Assembly (NCBI GenBank): GCA_029582155.1
Contig: CM055902.1
Span: forward strand, 19,891,748 to 19,955,747
Origin: Panopea generosa
Taxonomy: Eukaryota; Mollusca; Bivalvia; Adapedonta; Hiatellidae
Reading direction: 5' to 3'
DNA length: 64,000 bases
Position numbers and translations under genes: made by a program. Below the pieces are notes generated by a model. The model made no database searches. It was not told where the DNA came from and saw only the letters and a program-made list of their open reading frames with translations. Below, one piece after another: positions 46,991-60,505 of this stretch. The stretch's first letter is position 1; each line of letters opens with the position of its first letter.

Positions 46991-48420
46991 ATACTAGTCT
47001 GTGAACACACCTGCCTAATGTTAAAGCTATCTTTTTCGGCTTATTTCCTATCTCAAAATGAATCTTCTTGGAATAATCATATCACTCTGTATAACTTCAG
47101 ACATATAAAGAGAGATTAGTGACTGCAGGTTGTTGTCTAGTAAATTTTGAGACACACACCCGAATCTTGGAAACACAACTTATCCAGAACCAACCAACAT
47201 CTGTTTATGTGATTATGGTATCAAAAGAAAAGGCTTGATTGTAAATTTGGGTGGTAAACTTCTTTTTTAAATTAAATTTTTTTTTTACGCTTTCAGTTAT
47301 TTTATTTATTTATTTATTTATTTATTTATTTTTTTTTTTAATAATTTTCTTATTTATTTTTAACCATTTTTTATGTCGGAAATAGGAAAGCATTTTTTAT
47401 ATATAGATATATATGAAATTTTTGCCACCCATCGATAACTTATTTTTTCATTTTTATACATTAAATTTATATTATTATGATGTGATGTTAAAATCATTTC
47501 ATATAAAATGAGTTCACTACTTTTTATTAAACAAAATCGTTTTCAACCCGTAAAAAACAAATAATTGATGACTGGAAATAATGAACATTTGCCAAAACTA
47601 TCAAATTCGGATAAAGGTATCAACATAATCAAATTCAGACAACGGTTCAAATAGTTAACTTAATAAAGAACAACTAAAGGTGCCAACCGAAATATCAGTC
47701 GTGCATTAGCCTGCCAATCTCTGTAATTATAACGTCTGATGACGTCACTATATTCAAAGTTTCGATTAGATAAGACATATCAATTTTAAAATTATTTAAA
47801 TAATAATAATATAAAAACTCACCATTCAGTTAGCAACCCAAACGTTGAATGGGTCTAGCGTCTGCGCGGCAAGCATTTTAATGCAGCAAACGAGGTTTCC
47901 CAAGAAAACAAGGTGGAAAAATCTATCAATGTATAAATAGACATGACACTGAATTAAGCCAAACATGGAAATTCCATTAATTTGATTTCAAAGTAAAAAT
48001 AAGAATGAAATAAGATCACGTGAGTGTATGAAATAATGACAAAACTTCCAACAAAAATCCTTAATCGACTTGTAAATGTGCCCTAGATGTAAATATTGGG
48101 AAACCACTACAAAATAATCCTGTGCGGTATCCTTAGTTTATTTGAACTGTAGTTGACCCGAAACTCTTTCCGCTCCATGCAACAACTGGTGTAACGATTT
48201 TAAATATTATTTGACTAACACGAACTTTATCACAAACTCAATATAGACATAAATATCAAACTTTGAAGTTAAAAGCAATCCAAAATTTAATATCGATATT
48301 CGATCTATTTTGACTATTTTTAAATGTTCGTCACTGAATTCCCGGTCGGTTATTAAAATATCCTTTCAAAGATAAAACTGCTGAGACGGTACGTAATAAC
48401 AAAACAAAAGAGTAGTTTTA
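46991..48420. other. AT-rich spacer, no gene seen
   Basis: Contains an (ATTT)n microsatellite at about 47302-47330 and a TGACGTCA palindrome at 47740-47747. A donor-like GAATG|GTGAGT on the minus strand near 47832 follows a GC-richer segment (47833-47900) that could be a noncoding exon; unproved. Confidence 0.4.
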
Positions 48421-48429
48421 ATTGTCGAG

Positions 48430-48715
48430 TAAAACAATCGAATGTCGAGTTAAATAACCGATTGTCGAACAGAGTGCCCAGTAAAAAAGTCGATTGTCGA
48501 GTAAACAGGTCGAGTATCGAGTAAGAAAGTCGAGTGTCTAGGAAGAATGTCGATTACCGAGTAAGAAAGTCGAGTGTGTAGGAAAAAAGTCGAGTACCGA
48601 GTAAGAAAGTCGAGTGTCGATTAAGAAACGGGTGTGTCAAGAAAGGGAGTTAAGTGTCTAGTAAAAATTCGAGTGTAGAGTAAGAAATTCGAGTGTCGAG
48701 TAAAAACACCATTAT
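48430..48715. repeat. About 30-bp repeat, degenerate
   Basis: Units built on 'gtcgagtgtcgagtaagaaa' and variants, about 9-10 copies. Confidence 0.85.
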
Positions 48716-49065
48716 AATTTTAACGATGATAAACTCCGAAACCCAGTATAACTGAAATACGTGTCTTCTTCTTGGTGTCCTTTAATACAATATATAGATT
48801 TGTGATTGCTTTTTTATTATTATTTGAAGAAAAAATAAACACTTTTCTTTTACTATTTGTGCCAATGGGATTTAAGCACTGAATTGAAGCTATGTTAGGG
48901 ATTCTGGTATTGAATTATGAAATGTGTTTAAAACTTTTTAGAACAATATATTTTATACTTTTAGGTAATCGATATAGAGCTTTTTTATGGCTAACTAGGT
49001 TATGACGAAAATGTATTATACATTGTATGTCGTATCTGTATAATGTATTGTAGTTTTGTTGTACG

Positions 49066-49240
49066 TGCTGTGCTGTGCTGTGCTGTGCTGTGCTGTGCTG
49101 TGCTGTGCTGTGCTGTGCTGTTTTGGGCTGGGTAGGGCTTGGCTGGGCTGGGCTTGGCTTGGCTTGGCTGGGCTGGGCTGGGCTGGGCTGGGCTGGGCAG
49201 GGCAGGGCTAGGCTGGGCTGGGTTGGACTGTGTTGTACTG
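49066..49240. repeat. Pentamer runs (GTGCT)n then (GGGCT)n
   Basis: About ten GTGCT units (49068-49120) grade into about 14 GGGCT/GGCTT units (49135-49220). This leads into the 104-bp array, which is made of the same motif and probably grew from it. Confidence 0.92.
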
Positions 49241-52200
49241 TTTTATGCTGAGCTACACCTTACAGTGTTGTGCTCTGTTTTGTTGTGCTGTGTTGTGCTG
49301 TGCTGTGTTGTGCTTTTCTGTGCTGATTTGTTCTGTGCTGGGCTGTTCTATGCTGTGCTGTGCTGTACAGTGCTGTGACATGACGTGATGTACTGTGCTG
49401 TATTGTGTTGGGCTGTATTCTTCTGAATTGCTCCATACTGTGCTGTGCTGTATTGGGTTGGGCTGTATTATGTTGAGCTACACCTTACAGTGCTGTGCTG
49501 TGTTGTGTTGTGTGTGTGTTGTACTGTATTCTTCTGAATTGCTCCATACTGTGCTTAGCTGTATTGTGTTGTGCTGTGTTATGCTGATCTACACCTTACA
49601 GTGCTGTGCTGTGTTGTGCTGTGCTGTACTGTATTCGTCTGAATTGCCCCATACTGTGCTGTGCTGTATTGTGTTGGGCTGTATTATGTTGAGCTACACC
49701 TTACAGTGCTGTGCTGTGTTGTGTTGTGTTGTACTGTATTCTTCTGAATTGCTCCATACTGTGCTGTGCTGTATTGTGTTGTGCTGTATTATGTTGAGCT
49801 ACACCTTACAGTGCTGTGCTGTGTTGTGCTGTGTTGGGCTGTATTCTTCTGAATTGCTCCATACTGTGCTGTGTTGTATTGTGTTGGGCTGTATTATGTT
49901 GAGCTACACCTTACAGTGCTGTGCTGTGTTGTGCTGTGTTGTACTGTATTCTTCTGAATTGCACCATACTGTGCTGTACTGTATTGTGATGTGCTGTGTT
50001 ATGCTGAGCTACACCTTACAGTGCTGTGCTGTGTTGTGCTGTGTTGGGCTGTATTCTTCTGAATTGCACCATACTGTGCTGTACTGTATTGTGATGTGCT
50101 GTACTGTATTCTTCTGAATTGCTCCATACTGTGCTGTGCTGTATTGTGATGTGCTGTGTTATGTTGAGCTACACCTTACAGTGCTGATCTGTGTTGTGTT
50201 GTGTTGTACTGTATTCTTCTAAAATGCACCTTACTGTGCTTAGCTGTATTGTGTTGGGCTGTATTATGCTGAGCTACACCTTACAGTGCTGTGCTGTGTT
50301 GTACTGTATTCTTCTGAATTACACCATACTGTGCAGTGCTGTGCTGTGCTGTGCTGTGCTGTGCTGTGTTGTACTGTATTCTTCTGAATTGCACCATACT
50401 GTGCTGTGCTGTATTGTGATGTGCTGTGTTATGCTGAGCTACACCTTACAGTGCTGAGCTGTGCTGTGCTGTGTTGTACTGTATTCTTCTAAATTGCACC
50501 ATACTGTGCTGTATTGTGATGTGCTGTGTTATGCTGAGCTACACCTTACAGTGCTGTGCTGTGTTGTGCTGTGTTGTGCTGTGTTGTACTGTATTCTTCT
50601 GAATTGCTCCATACTGTGCTTAGCTGTATTGTGTTGTGCTGTGTTATGTTGAGCTACACCTTACAGTGCTGTGCTGTATTGTGCTGTGTTGTACTTTATT
50701 CTTCTGAATTGCACCATACTATGCTGTGCTGTATTGTGATGTGCTGTGTTATGCTGAGTTACACCTTACAGTGCTGTGCTGTGTTATGTTGTGTTGTACT
50801 GTATTCTTCTGAATTGCTCCATACTGTGCTGTGCTGTATTGTGTTGTGCTGTGTTATGCTGAGCTACACCTTACAGTGCTGTGCTGTGTTGTGTGTGTTG
50901 TATTGTATTCTTCTGAATTGCTCCATACTGTGCTGTGCTGTATTGTGTTGTGCTGTGTTATGCTGAGCTACACCTTACAGTGCTGTGCTGTGTTGTGTGT
51001 GTTGTATTGTATTCTTCTGAATTGCTCCATACTGTGCTTAGCTGTATTGTGTTGTGCTGTGTTATGCTGAGCTACACCTTACAGTGCTGTGCTGTGTTGT
51101 GTGTGTTGTATTGTATTCTTCTGAATTGCTCCATACTGTGCTGTGCTGTATTGTGTTGTGCTGTGTTATGCTGAGCTACACCTTTAAGTGCTGTGCTGTG
51201 TTGTGCTGTGTTGTACTGTATTCTTCTGAATTGCCCATACTTTGCTGTGCTGTATTGCGTTGGGCTGTATTATGTTGAGCTACACCTTACAGTGCTGTGC
51301 TGTATTGTGTTGTGGTGTACTGTATTCTTCTGAATTGCACCTTACTGTGTTGTGCTGTATTGTGTTGGGCTATATTATGCTGAGCTACACCTTACAGTGC
51401 TGTGCTGTGTTGTGTTGTGTTGTACTGTATTCTTCTGAATTGCTCCATACTGTGCTTAGCTGTATTGTTTTGGGCTATATTATGCTGACCTACACCTTAC
51501 AGTGCTGTGCTGTGTTGTGCTGTGTTGTACTGTATTCTTCTGAATTGCTCCATACTGTGTAGTGCTGTATTGTGTTAGGCTGTATTATGTTGAGCTACAC
51601 CTTACAGTGCTGTACTGTGTTGTGCTTAGCTGTATTGTGTTGGGCTATATTATGCTGAGCTACACCTTACAGTGCTGTGCTGTGTTGTGTTGTGTTGTGT
51701 TGTGTTGTGTTGTGTTGTACTGTATTCTTCTGAATTGCACCTTACTGTGCTTAGCTGTATTGTGTTGTGCTGTGTTATGCTTAGCTACACCTTACAGTGC
51801 TGTGCTGTGTTGTGCTGTGCTGTACTGTATTCGTCTGAATTGCCCCATACTGTGCTGTGCTGTATTGTGTTGGACTGTATTATGTTGAGCTACACTTTAG
51901 AGTGCTGTGCTGTGTTGTGTTGTGTTGTACTGTATTCTTCTGAATTGCACCATACTGTGAAGTGCTGTATTGTGTTGGGCTATATTATGCTGAGATACAC
52001 CTTACAGTGCTGTGCTGTGTTGTGTGTGTTGTACTGTATTCTTCTGAATTGCTCAATACTGTGCTTAGCTGTATTGTGTTGTGCTGTGTTATGCTGATCT
52101 ACACCTTACAGTGCTGTGCTGTGTTGTGTTGTGCTGTACTGTATTCGTCTGAATTGCCCCATACTGTGCTGTGCTGTATTGTGTTGGGCTGTATTATGTT

Positions 52201-52745
52201 GAGCTACACCTTACAGTGCTGTGCTGTGTTGTGTTGTGCTGTACTGTATTCGTCTGAATTGCTCCATACTGTGCTGTGCTGTATTGTGTTGGGCTGTATT
52301 ATGTTGAGCTACACCTTACAGTGCTGTGCTGTGTTGTGTTGTGTTGTACTGTATTCTTCTGAATTGCTCCATACTGTGCTGTGCTGTATTGTGATGTGCT
52401 GTGTTTTGTTGAGCTACACCTTACAGTGCTGTGCTGTGTTGTGTTGTGTTGTACTGTATTCTTCTGGCTTACACCATACTGTTTTGTGCTGTGCTGTATT
52501 GTGTTGTGGTGTGTTATACTGTATTATGCTGAGCTATACCTTACAGTGTTGTTTTGTGTTGTGTTGTGCTGTGTTGTGATGTACTTTGCCGTTTTGTGCT
52601 GGATTTTGCTACGCTTAACCATACTGTGCTATGTTGTGTTGTATTGTATTATGTTGTGATGTACTGTGCCGTGTTGTGCTTTATTTTGCTGAGATACACC
52701 ATACTGTACTGTGTTGTGCTGTGTTGTGCTGCACCGTATTATGCT
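49241..52745. repeat. 104-bp satellite, about 33 units, strongly G/T-skewed
   Basis: Each unit carries 'tgagctacaccttacagtgc', 'tgtgctgtgttgtg', 'tactgtattcttctgaattg' and 'catactgtgctgtgctgtat'. Variants alternate. Cysteine/Leu/Val-rich open frames of up to 240 codons arise because the plus strand is poor in A and stop codons; several frames are open at once, so these are not genes. Units decay from 52500 to 52745. Confidence 0.95.
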
Positions 52746-53285
52746 GTGCATTAATATTGTTTCGTAGCAGTGTGTTATTTTTGGCTGTACCGCACCGTAC
52801 CGTATCATGGGTATTAATGTAATCTGGCTAGAAATTAACCTTAGACCACTGGTTATGACATTTCAATATTTTTAAAGATTAACTCTTTTGTATTAAGTTG
52901 GTAATTTTCCATTGATACGTAACGCTAGATGACATTGGGTTTCCAGCGCCGGTTGGTATTCCATTATTATATTGGAAAACTATTTTCCAACGCTCGGTAA
53001 CCCGGTCAAGCTGCGAGGCCTGAATCAATATATCACTGTTCAAATATTGGTTGAGTGACATATTTCTTAATTTATAACACCTGTTGTAATGGGACATAAG
53101 GCAGATATGATCATTTTACTTAACTCTATTTCTATAACTGTATAGCTGCATAATGCAGAAATGATCATGTGTGTAGATTTAAAATTTTGTTTCTATTCCG
53201 TAGAGGGGGACAATTCTTGTAAACAAGAGAAAGGCATATATTTGTTTTTGTGTATTAACGTTCGTTAATGACACATATAGTTTAC
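52746..53285. other. Unique spacer with one exon-like minus-strand frame
   Basis: A 72-codon minus frame at 53097-52879 encodes a non-repetitive peptide (for example SQLDRVTERWKIVFQYNNG) with ordinary composition. No clear splice sites frame it and I do not recognise it. It may be an exon remnant or chance. Confidence 0.25.
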
Positions 53286-55679
53286 CTGTACGCATCACAC
53301 CATTACCCAGTGTTCATGTTATCTGTTTCAGTCACACCACTGTCCATAGCTTATACGTAATCTGTACCTTTATCTCCACTGCCCAGAGATTAAACATCAC
53401 CTGTACGATTCAAACCACTTCCGAGATTTTATAGGTTATCTGTACGTTTAACACCACAGCCCAGAGATTATAGGTTTTCTGTACGTTAAACACCACAGCC
53501 ATGAGATTTAAGTTACCTATACGTTTAACACCTTGCTCAGAAGTTAAAGGTTACCTGTATGTTTAACACCACTGCCTAGACATTATAGGTTACTTGTCTG
53601 TTTAACACCAGGACCCAAAGATTATAGGTAGCCTGTTCGTTTGACACCACTGCCTAAAGAATAAAGGTTACCTGTACGGTTAACAGCACTACCTAGATAT
53701 TATAGGTTATCTGTATGTTAAACACCACTTCCCAGACATTAAAGGTTACCTGTCAGAATAGCACCACTGTCCAGACATTAAAGGTTACATGTACGTTAAA
53801 CAACACTGTCTAGAGATTATACATACGATTCAAACCGCCTCCGGGAGATTATAGGTTATCTGTACGTTAAACACCACTGCCCAGAGATTATAGGTCACCT
53901 GTACGTTTAACACCACTGACCAGAGATTATAGATTACCTGTACGATTCACACCACTGCCCAGAGATTATAGAATACCTGTACGATTCACACAACTGTCCA
54001 GAGATTATAAATTACCTGTACGATTCACACCACTGCCTAGATATTATAGGTTACCTGTACGTTAAACACCACTGCCCAGATATGTCAGATTATCTGTACG
54101 ATTCACACCACTGCCCGGATATTATAGATTACCTGTACGATTCACACCACTGTCCAGAGATTATAGATTACCTGTACGATTCACACCACTGCCTAGATAT
54201 TATAGGTTACCTGTACGTTTAACACCACTGCCCAGAGATTATAGGTTACCTGTACGTTTAACACCACCGCCTAGAGATTTTAGGCTACCTGTACGTTTAA
54301 CGCCACTGCCCAGAGATTTAAGTTACCTGTACATACCAGGGCCCAGAGATTATAGGTAACCTGTTCGTTTGATACCACTGCATAGAGATTAAAGGTTACC
54401 TGTACGTTTAATACCACTGCCCAGACATTACCTGTCAGTTTAACACCACTGCCCAGACATTAAAGGTTACATGTATGTTTAACAGCACTGCCCAGAGATT
54501 ATAGGTTACCTGAACGTTTGACACCAATGCCCAGAGATTATAGGTTACCTGTACGTTTGACACCACTGCCCAAATATTATAGGTTACCTGTCAGTTTAAC
54601 ACCACTGTCCAGAGATTATAGGTTATCTGTACGTTTAACACCACTGCCCAGAGATTATAGGTTACCTGTACGTTTAACACCACTGACCAGAGATTACCTG
54701 TCAGTTTAACACCACTGCCCAGACATTAAAGGTTACATGTATGTTTAACAGCACTGCCCAGAGATTATAGGTTACCTGAACGTTTGACACCACTGTCCAG
54801 AGATTATAGGTTACCTGAACGTTTGACACCACTGCCCAGAGATAATATGTTACCTGTACGTTTGACACCACTGCCCAAATATTATAGGTTACCTGTCAGT
54901 TTAACACCACTGCCCAGAGATTATAGGTTATCTGTACGTTTAACACCACTGCCCAGAGATTATAGGTTACCTGTACGTTTAACACCACTGACCAGAGATT
55001 ATAGATTACATGTACGATTCACACCACTGCCCAGAGATTATAGAATACCTGTATGATTCACACAACTGTCCAGAGAGTATAGATTACCTGTACGATTCAC
55101 ACCACTGCCTAGATATTATAGGTTACCTGTACGTTTAACATCACTGCCCGGAGATTATAGATTACCTGTATGTTAAACACCACCGCCTAGAGATTATGGG
55201 TTTCCTGTACGTTTAACACCACCGCCATGAGATTATAGGTTACCTGTACGTTCGACACCACTACCCAGAGATTTAAGTTACCTGTACGTACCAGGGCACA
55301 GAGATTTTAGGTAAACTGTTCGTTTGACACCACTACCTAGAGACTATAGGTTATCTGTACGTTAAACACCTCTACCCAGACATTAAAGGTTACATGTACG
55401 TTTAGCAACACTGCCTATAGATTATAGGTTATCTGTACGTTTTACACCACTGCCCAGAGATTATAGGTTATCTGTAAGTTAAACACCACTGTCAAAATAT
55501 TATAGGTTACCTGTACGTTTAATACCACTGCCCAGAGATTATAGGTTAACTGTACGTTTGACACCACTGCCCAGAGATTATAGGTTACCTGTAAGTTAAA
55601 CACCACTGCCCAGAGATTATAGGTTACCTGAACGTTTGACACCACTGCCAAACGATTAAAGGTTACATGTACGTTAAAC
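53286..55679. repeat. 39-bp satellite, left part, about 60 units
   Basis: Units of 'gtttaacaccactgcccaga' plus 'gattataggttacctgtac'. Since 39 is a multiple of three, 13-residue peptide repeats are open on both strands. Every unit carries 'ggttacctgtacg', which on the minus strand reads CGTACAG|GTAACC, a 5' splice-site-like sequence. Confidence 0.95.
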
Positions 55680-56903
55680 ATGACTGTAAAGTTAGTAGGT
55701 AGTTCGCAGTTGGTAGTTGGGGATTCGAATAACCAACTACCGACCAGCTGCCAGTTGGGGATTCGGAATCGTTATTATAATAACTATTTCATTTACATAT
55801 TTTACTCGTGTTAATATGTTTAAAAATATAATCAATAATAAATGTATGTAAATTAATATAAAATCTGAATCCCCAACTGGCAGCTGGTTGTAAGTTGGCG
55901 ATTCGCGGCGAATCCCCAACTGGACATTTTGAATCGCAGTCTGGTGAGTATACACATTTTATTGAAGAAGCAACCCGGCAAAAGTGTGTTATTCCAGTGT
56001 GTTCCCCAACTGGAAATTTTGAATCGCTTCCTGGTGAATATACTCATGGTATTGAAGGAACAGTGCGGGAACGGTGTTTATTTATTGTTATGAACTGTTT
56101 TTCAATAGAATTGATTTGTTTTCGAAAACAAATATCGATTTGAAAAAAATCCGATTCCATAATTGGCCATTTTGAATCACCGTATTGTGAGTATATTCGT
56201 TTTATTCAAGAACCAAACCACCATTGGTGTTATTATTATCCTAAATCTGTTTTCTTTATTAAATTGATATGTTAAAATAATAACAGCGATTTTAAAAAAA
56301 AATCCGAATCTCCAACTGGCAGCTGGTTGGTAGTTGGCGATTCGCGGCGAATCCCCAACTGGACATTTTGAATCACCGTCTGGTGAGTATACTCATTATA
56401 TTGAAGAACCAAACCGGCAAAAGTGTGTTATTTATTATTATAAACTTATTCTTAATTGAATTGATTCATTAAAAAAATAAAACAACGATTTAAAAAAAAT
56501 CCGAATCCCCAACTGGCAACTGGAAATTTTGAATCGCCTCCTGGTGAATATACTCATGGTATTGAAGGAACAGCGCGGGAACGGTGTTTATTTATTGTTA
56601 TGAACTTTTTTTCTATGAAACTGATTTGTTTTAAAAAAACAAATATCGATTTGAAAAAAAAACGAATTCCAAATTTGCCATTTTGAATCACCGTATTGAG
56701 AGTATATTCGTTTTATTGAAGAACCAAACCACCATTGGTGTTATTATTATCCTAAATCTGTTTTCTTTATTGAATTGATATGTTAAAATAATAAAACAGC
56801 AATTTAAAAAAAAAATCCGAATCCCCAACTGGCAGCTGGTCGGTAGTTGGTTATTCGAATCCCCAACTACCAACTGCGAACTACCTACTAACTTTACAGT
56901 CAT
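55680..56903. mobile_element. Terminal-inverted-repeat DNA element with 88-bp perfect ends, inserted in the 39-bp satellite
   Basis: 1224 bp. Left end 55680-55767 and right end 56816-56903 are perfect reverse complements (starting 'atgactgtaaagttagtagg'). A 9-bp direct repeat acgttaaac flanks it (55671-55679 and 56904-56912); 11 bp is possible if the element starts two bases further in. Internally there are three or four related segments with 'ccccaactggcagctgg', 'gaatcgc' and 'tggtgagtatac'. No transposase. Long ends and a 9-11 bp target duplication resemble Mutator-like or foldback elements; the class is inferred. Confidence 0.88.
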
Positions 56904-58240
56904 ACGTTAAACACCACACCACTGCCCAGAGATTATAGGTTACCTGAACGTTTGGGACCACTGCCAAACGATTATAGGTTACATGTACGTTAAACACCAC
57001 TGCCCAGACATTAAAGGTTACCTGTACTAGTAACACCACTGCCCAGAGATTATAGGTTACTTGTACGTTTAACAACACTGCCTAAAGATAAAAGGTTACC
57101 TGTACGTTTAACACTACTGCCCAGAGATTATAGGTTACCTGAACGTTTAACAACACTGCCCAGAGATTACAGGTTACATGTACGTTTAACACAATTGTCC
57201 AGAGATAATAGGTTACCTGTACGTTTTAAGACACTGCCTAGAGGTTATAGGTTACCTGTACGTTTAACACCACTGCCTAGAGATTATATGCTACCTGTAC
57301 TTTTAACATCACTGTCCAGAGATTATTTGTTATTTGTACGTTTCACACCGCTGTCAAGAAATTAAAGGTTACCAGTGCGCTTAACAACACTGCCCAGACA
57401 TTAAAGTTTACCAGTATGTTTAACAATACTGCCTAGAGATTTTAGGTTACCTGAACGTTTAACACATTACAGAGAGATTATAGGTTACCTGTACGTTTAA
57501 CACCACTGCCCAGAGATTAAATGTTACCAGTACGTTTAACACCACTGCCCAGAGGTTATAGGTTACCAGTACGTTTGTCACCACTGCCCAGAGATCATAG
57601 GTTACCTGTACGTTTGTCACCACTGCTACCTGTACGTTTGTCACCACTGCCGAGAGATTGAAGATTACCTGCACATTAAACACCACTGCCCAGGCTCATA
57701 GATTACCTGAACGTTTTATACCATTGCCCAGAGATTAAAGATTACCTGTACGTTTAACACCACTGCCCAGGGATTACAGGTTACCTGTACGTTTAACACC
57801 ACTGTCCGGAGATTATAGGTTATCTGAACGTTTAACACTATTGTTCAAAGATTGTAGATTACCTATACTTTTAACACCACTGCCCGGAAATCATAGGTTA
57901 TCTGTACGTTTTACACCACTGCCCAGAGATTACGAGTTACCTGTACGTTTTTCACCACTTCCAAGAGATTAAAGATCACCTGTACGATTCACACCACTGC
58001 CCAGAGATTAAAGGTTACCTGCACGTTAACACCACTCTCCAGATTTTATAGGTTACCTGTACGTTTAACACCATTATCCAGAGATTGTAGATTATCTGTA
58101 CGTTTAACACCACTGCCTAGAGATAATAGGTTACCTGTACATTTAACACCACTGTCCAGAGATTATAGGTTACCTGTACGTTTAACACCACTGTCCAGAG
58201 ATTATAGGTTACCTGTACGTTTAACACCACTGTCTAGAGA
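56904..58240. repeat. 39-bp satellite, right part, about 34 units
   Basis: Continuation of the same array after the inserted element, with the same unit and more frequent 'gtccagag' variants. The last unit runs directly into the 27-bp array. Confidence 0.95.
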
Positions 58241-60320
58241 TCTTTTATTAGGGAATCAGATGTATATTATTTGATATGGAAATCATATATATTTCCTTTG
58301 ATATAGGAATCCTTTATGTATCCTTTGATATGGGTATCTTATACATATCCTATGATATGGGAATCATATATAGATATTCTTTGATATGTTACCTGTACGT
58401 TTAACACCACTGTCCAGAGATTATAGGTTACCTGTACGTTTAACACCACTGTCTAGAGATCTTTTATTAGGGAATCAGATGTATATTATTTGATATGGAA
58501 ATCATATATATTTCCTTTGATATAGGAATCCTTTATGTATCCTTTGATATGGGTATCTTATACATATCCTATGATATGGGAATCATATATAGATATTCTT
58601 TGATATGAGAATCTTTTATGTATCGTTTGATATAGGAATCGTATGTATATCTTTTAATATGGAAATCATATATATATCCTGTAATACGGGACTCATTTGT
58701 ATATCCTTTAATATGGGAATCATATATATATATTATATATCCGTTAATATGGGAATCATATGTATATCCTTTAATATGGGATTTATATATATACATACGT
58801 GAAGTGATAGCTTTATATGAGCAGGATCCAGTTAAGGATTCATGATTACTCACATGCTATATAAAGGGAAGATTTATAAACCCGTATGTAAATTTGACCA
58901 CCCTGTCCAGATGTGTTACATGTAATTTCATAGTATATATGTCACGGTCGACACCAAATTTATTAGTTTGGCAGAGGCTTGATATTGTATCTAGGGTTTG
59001 CATTCTAGCTAGGCGCACCCGCCGTAGTCTGGTCTGTATATATATGTCTTGGTTATTCACAAATATATATAAATATATATCCTTCAATATGGGAATCATA
59101 TGTATTTCCTGTAATATGGGAATAATATGTATTTCCTTTAATATGGGATTCATAAATATATATATATCCTTTAATATGGGAATCATATGTATATCGTTTA
59201 ATATGGGAATCATGTGTTTATTCTTTAATATGGGAATCATATGTATATCCTTTAATATGAGATTCATATGTATATCCTTTGATATGGGAATTATATGTAT
59301 ACCCTTAATATGGGAACCATATGTATATCCTTTAATATGGGATTCATATGTATACCCTTAATATGGAAATCATATGTATATCCTTTGATATGAGATTCAT
59401 ATGTATATCCTTTGATATGGGAATCATATGTATACCCTTAAAATGGGAATCATATGTATATCCTTTAATATGGGATTCATATGTACATCCTTGATATGGG
59501 AATCATATGTATACCCTTAATATGGGACTAATATGTATATCCTTTTATATGAGATTAATATGTATATCCTTTGATATGGGAATCATATGTATACCCTTAC
59601 TATGGGAATCATATGTATATCCTTTAATATTAGATTAATATGTATATCTTTGATATGGAAATCATGTGTATACCCTTAATATGGGAACCATATGTATATC
59701 CTTTTATATGGGATTCATATGTATATCCTTTGACATAGGAATCATATGTATACCCTTAATATGGATATAATATGTATATCCTTTTATATGAGATTCATAT
59801 GTATATCCTTTGATATGGGAATCATATGTATACCCTTAAAATGGGAATAGTATGTATACCCTTTAATATGATATTCATATGTATATCCTTTGATATGGGA
59901 ATCATATTTTCCCCCTTATATGGGAATCATATGTATATCCGTTAATATGAGATTTATATGTATATCCTTTGATATGGGAATCATATGTATATCCATTAAT
60001 ATAAGATTCATATGTATATCCTTTGATATGGGAATCATATGTATATCCATTAATATGAGATTCATATGTATATCCTTTGATATGGGAATCATATGTATGT
60101 CCATTAATATGAGATTCATATGTATATCCTTTGATATGGGAATCATATGTATATCCATTAATATCAGATTCATATGTATATCCTTTGATATGGGAATCAT
60201 ATGTATATCCATTAATATGAGATTCATATGTATATCCTTTGATATGGGACTCATATGTATATCCTTTGATATGGGAATCATATGTATATCCTTTGATATG
60301 GGAATCATATGTATATCTAA
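58241..60320. repeat. 27-bp satellite with an interruption at 58800-59060
   Basis: Units of 'gatatgggaatcatatgtat' plus 'atccttt'. The right end (59930-60320) alternates two unit variants (gggaatc / gagattc) as a 54-bp dimer. The transition from the 39-bp array is itself duplicated as a 219-bp unit: 'tctagagatcttttattagg' occurs near 58233 and again 219 bases on. Multiple-of-three length gives open frames on both strands. Confidence 0.93.
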
Positions 60321-60384
60321 GGCGCTGTATGAAGGCTAATAATTCAGAACCTGAACCACAATCTCGTTCCAGTCCAAACATATT

Positions 60385-60505
60385 ATTTGAGAAGGTTACC
60401 CATTACTTGTGGAAAGACGGTGTTTCTACTCAGATTCATTCTGAGCTCTGCCTACATCGGTATATTCGGACCATCCATACATAACCGGTAATGGGGTGAA
60501 ATCAA
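60385..60505 (+). mobile_element. SINE, 5'-truncated core and tail
   Basis: 'cccattacttgtggaaagac' then 'ggtgtttctactcagattca' and 'ttctgagctctgcctac' match the shared SINE core; the tRNA-like head is absent. Confidence 0.7.

Noticed and set aside
49395-52659. Cys/Leu/Val-rich open frames resembling membrane proteins
   Set aside because: By-product of the G/T-rich 104-bp satellite; several frames are open at once and there is no gene structure.
59890-60381. Overlapping open frames of about 150 codons on both strands
   Set aside because: The 27-bp unit is a multiple of three and lacks stops on both strands; no coding signal beyond the repeat.
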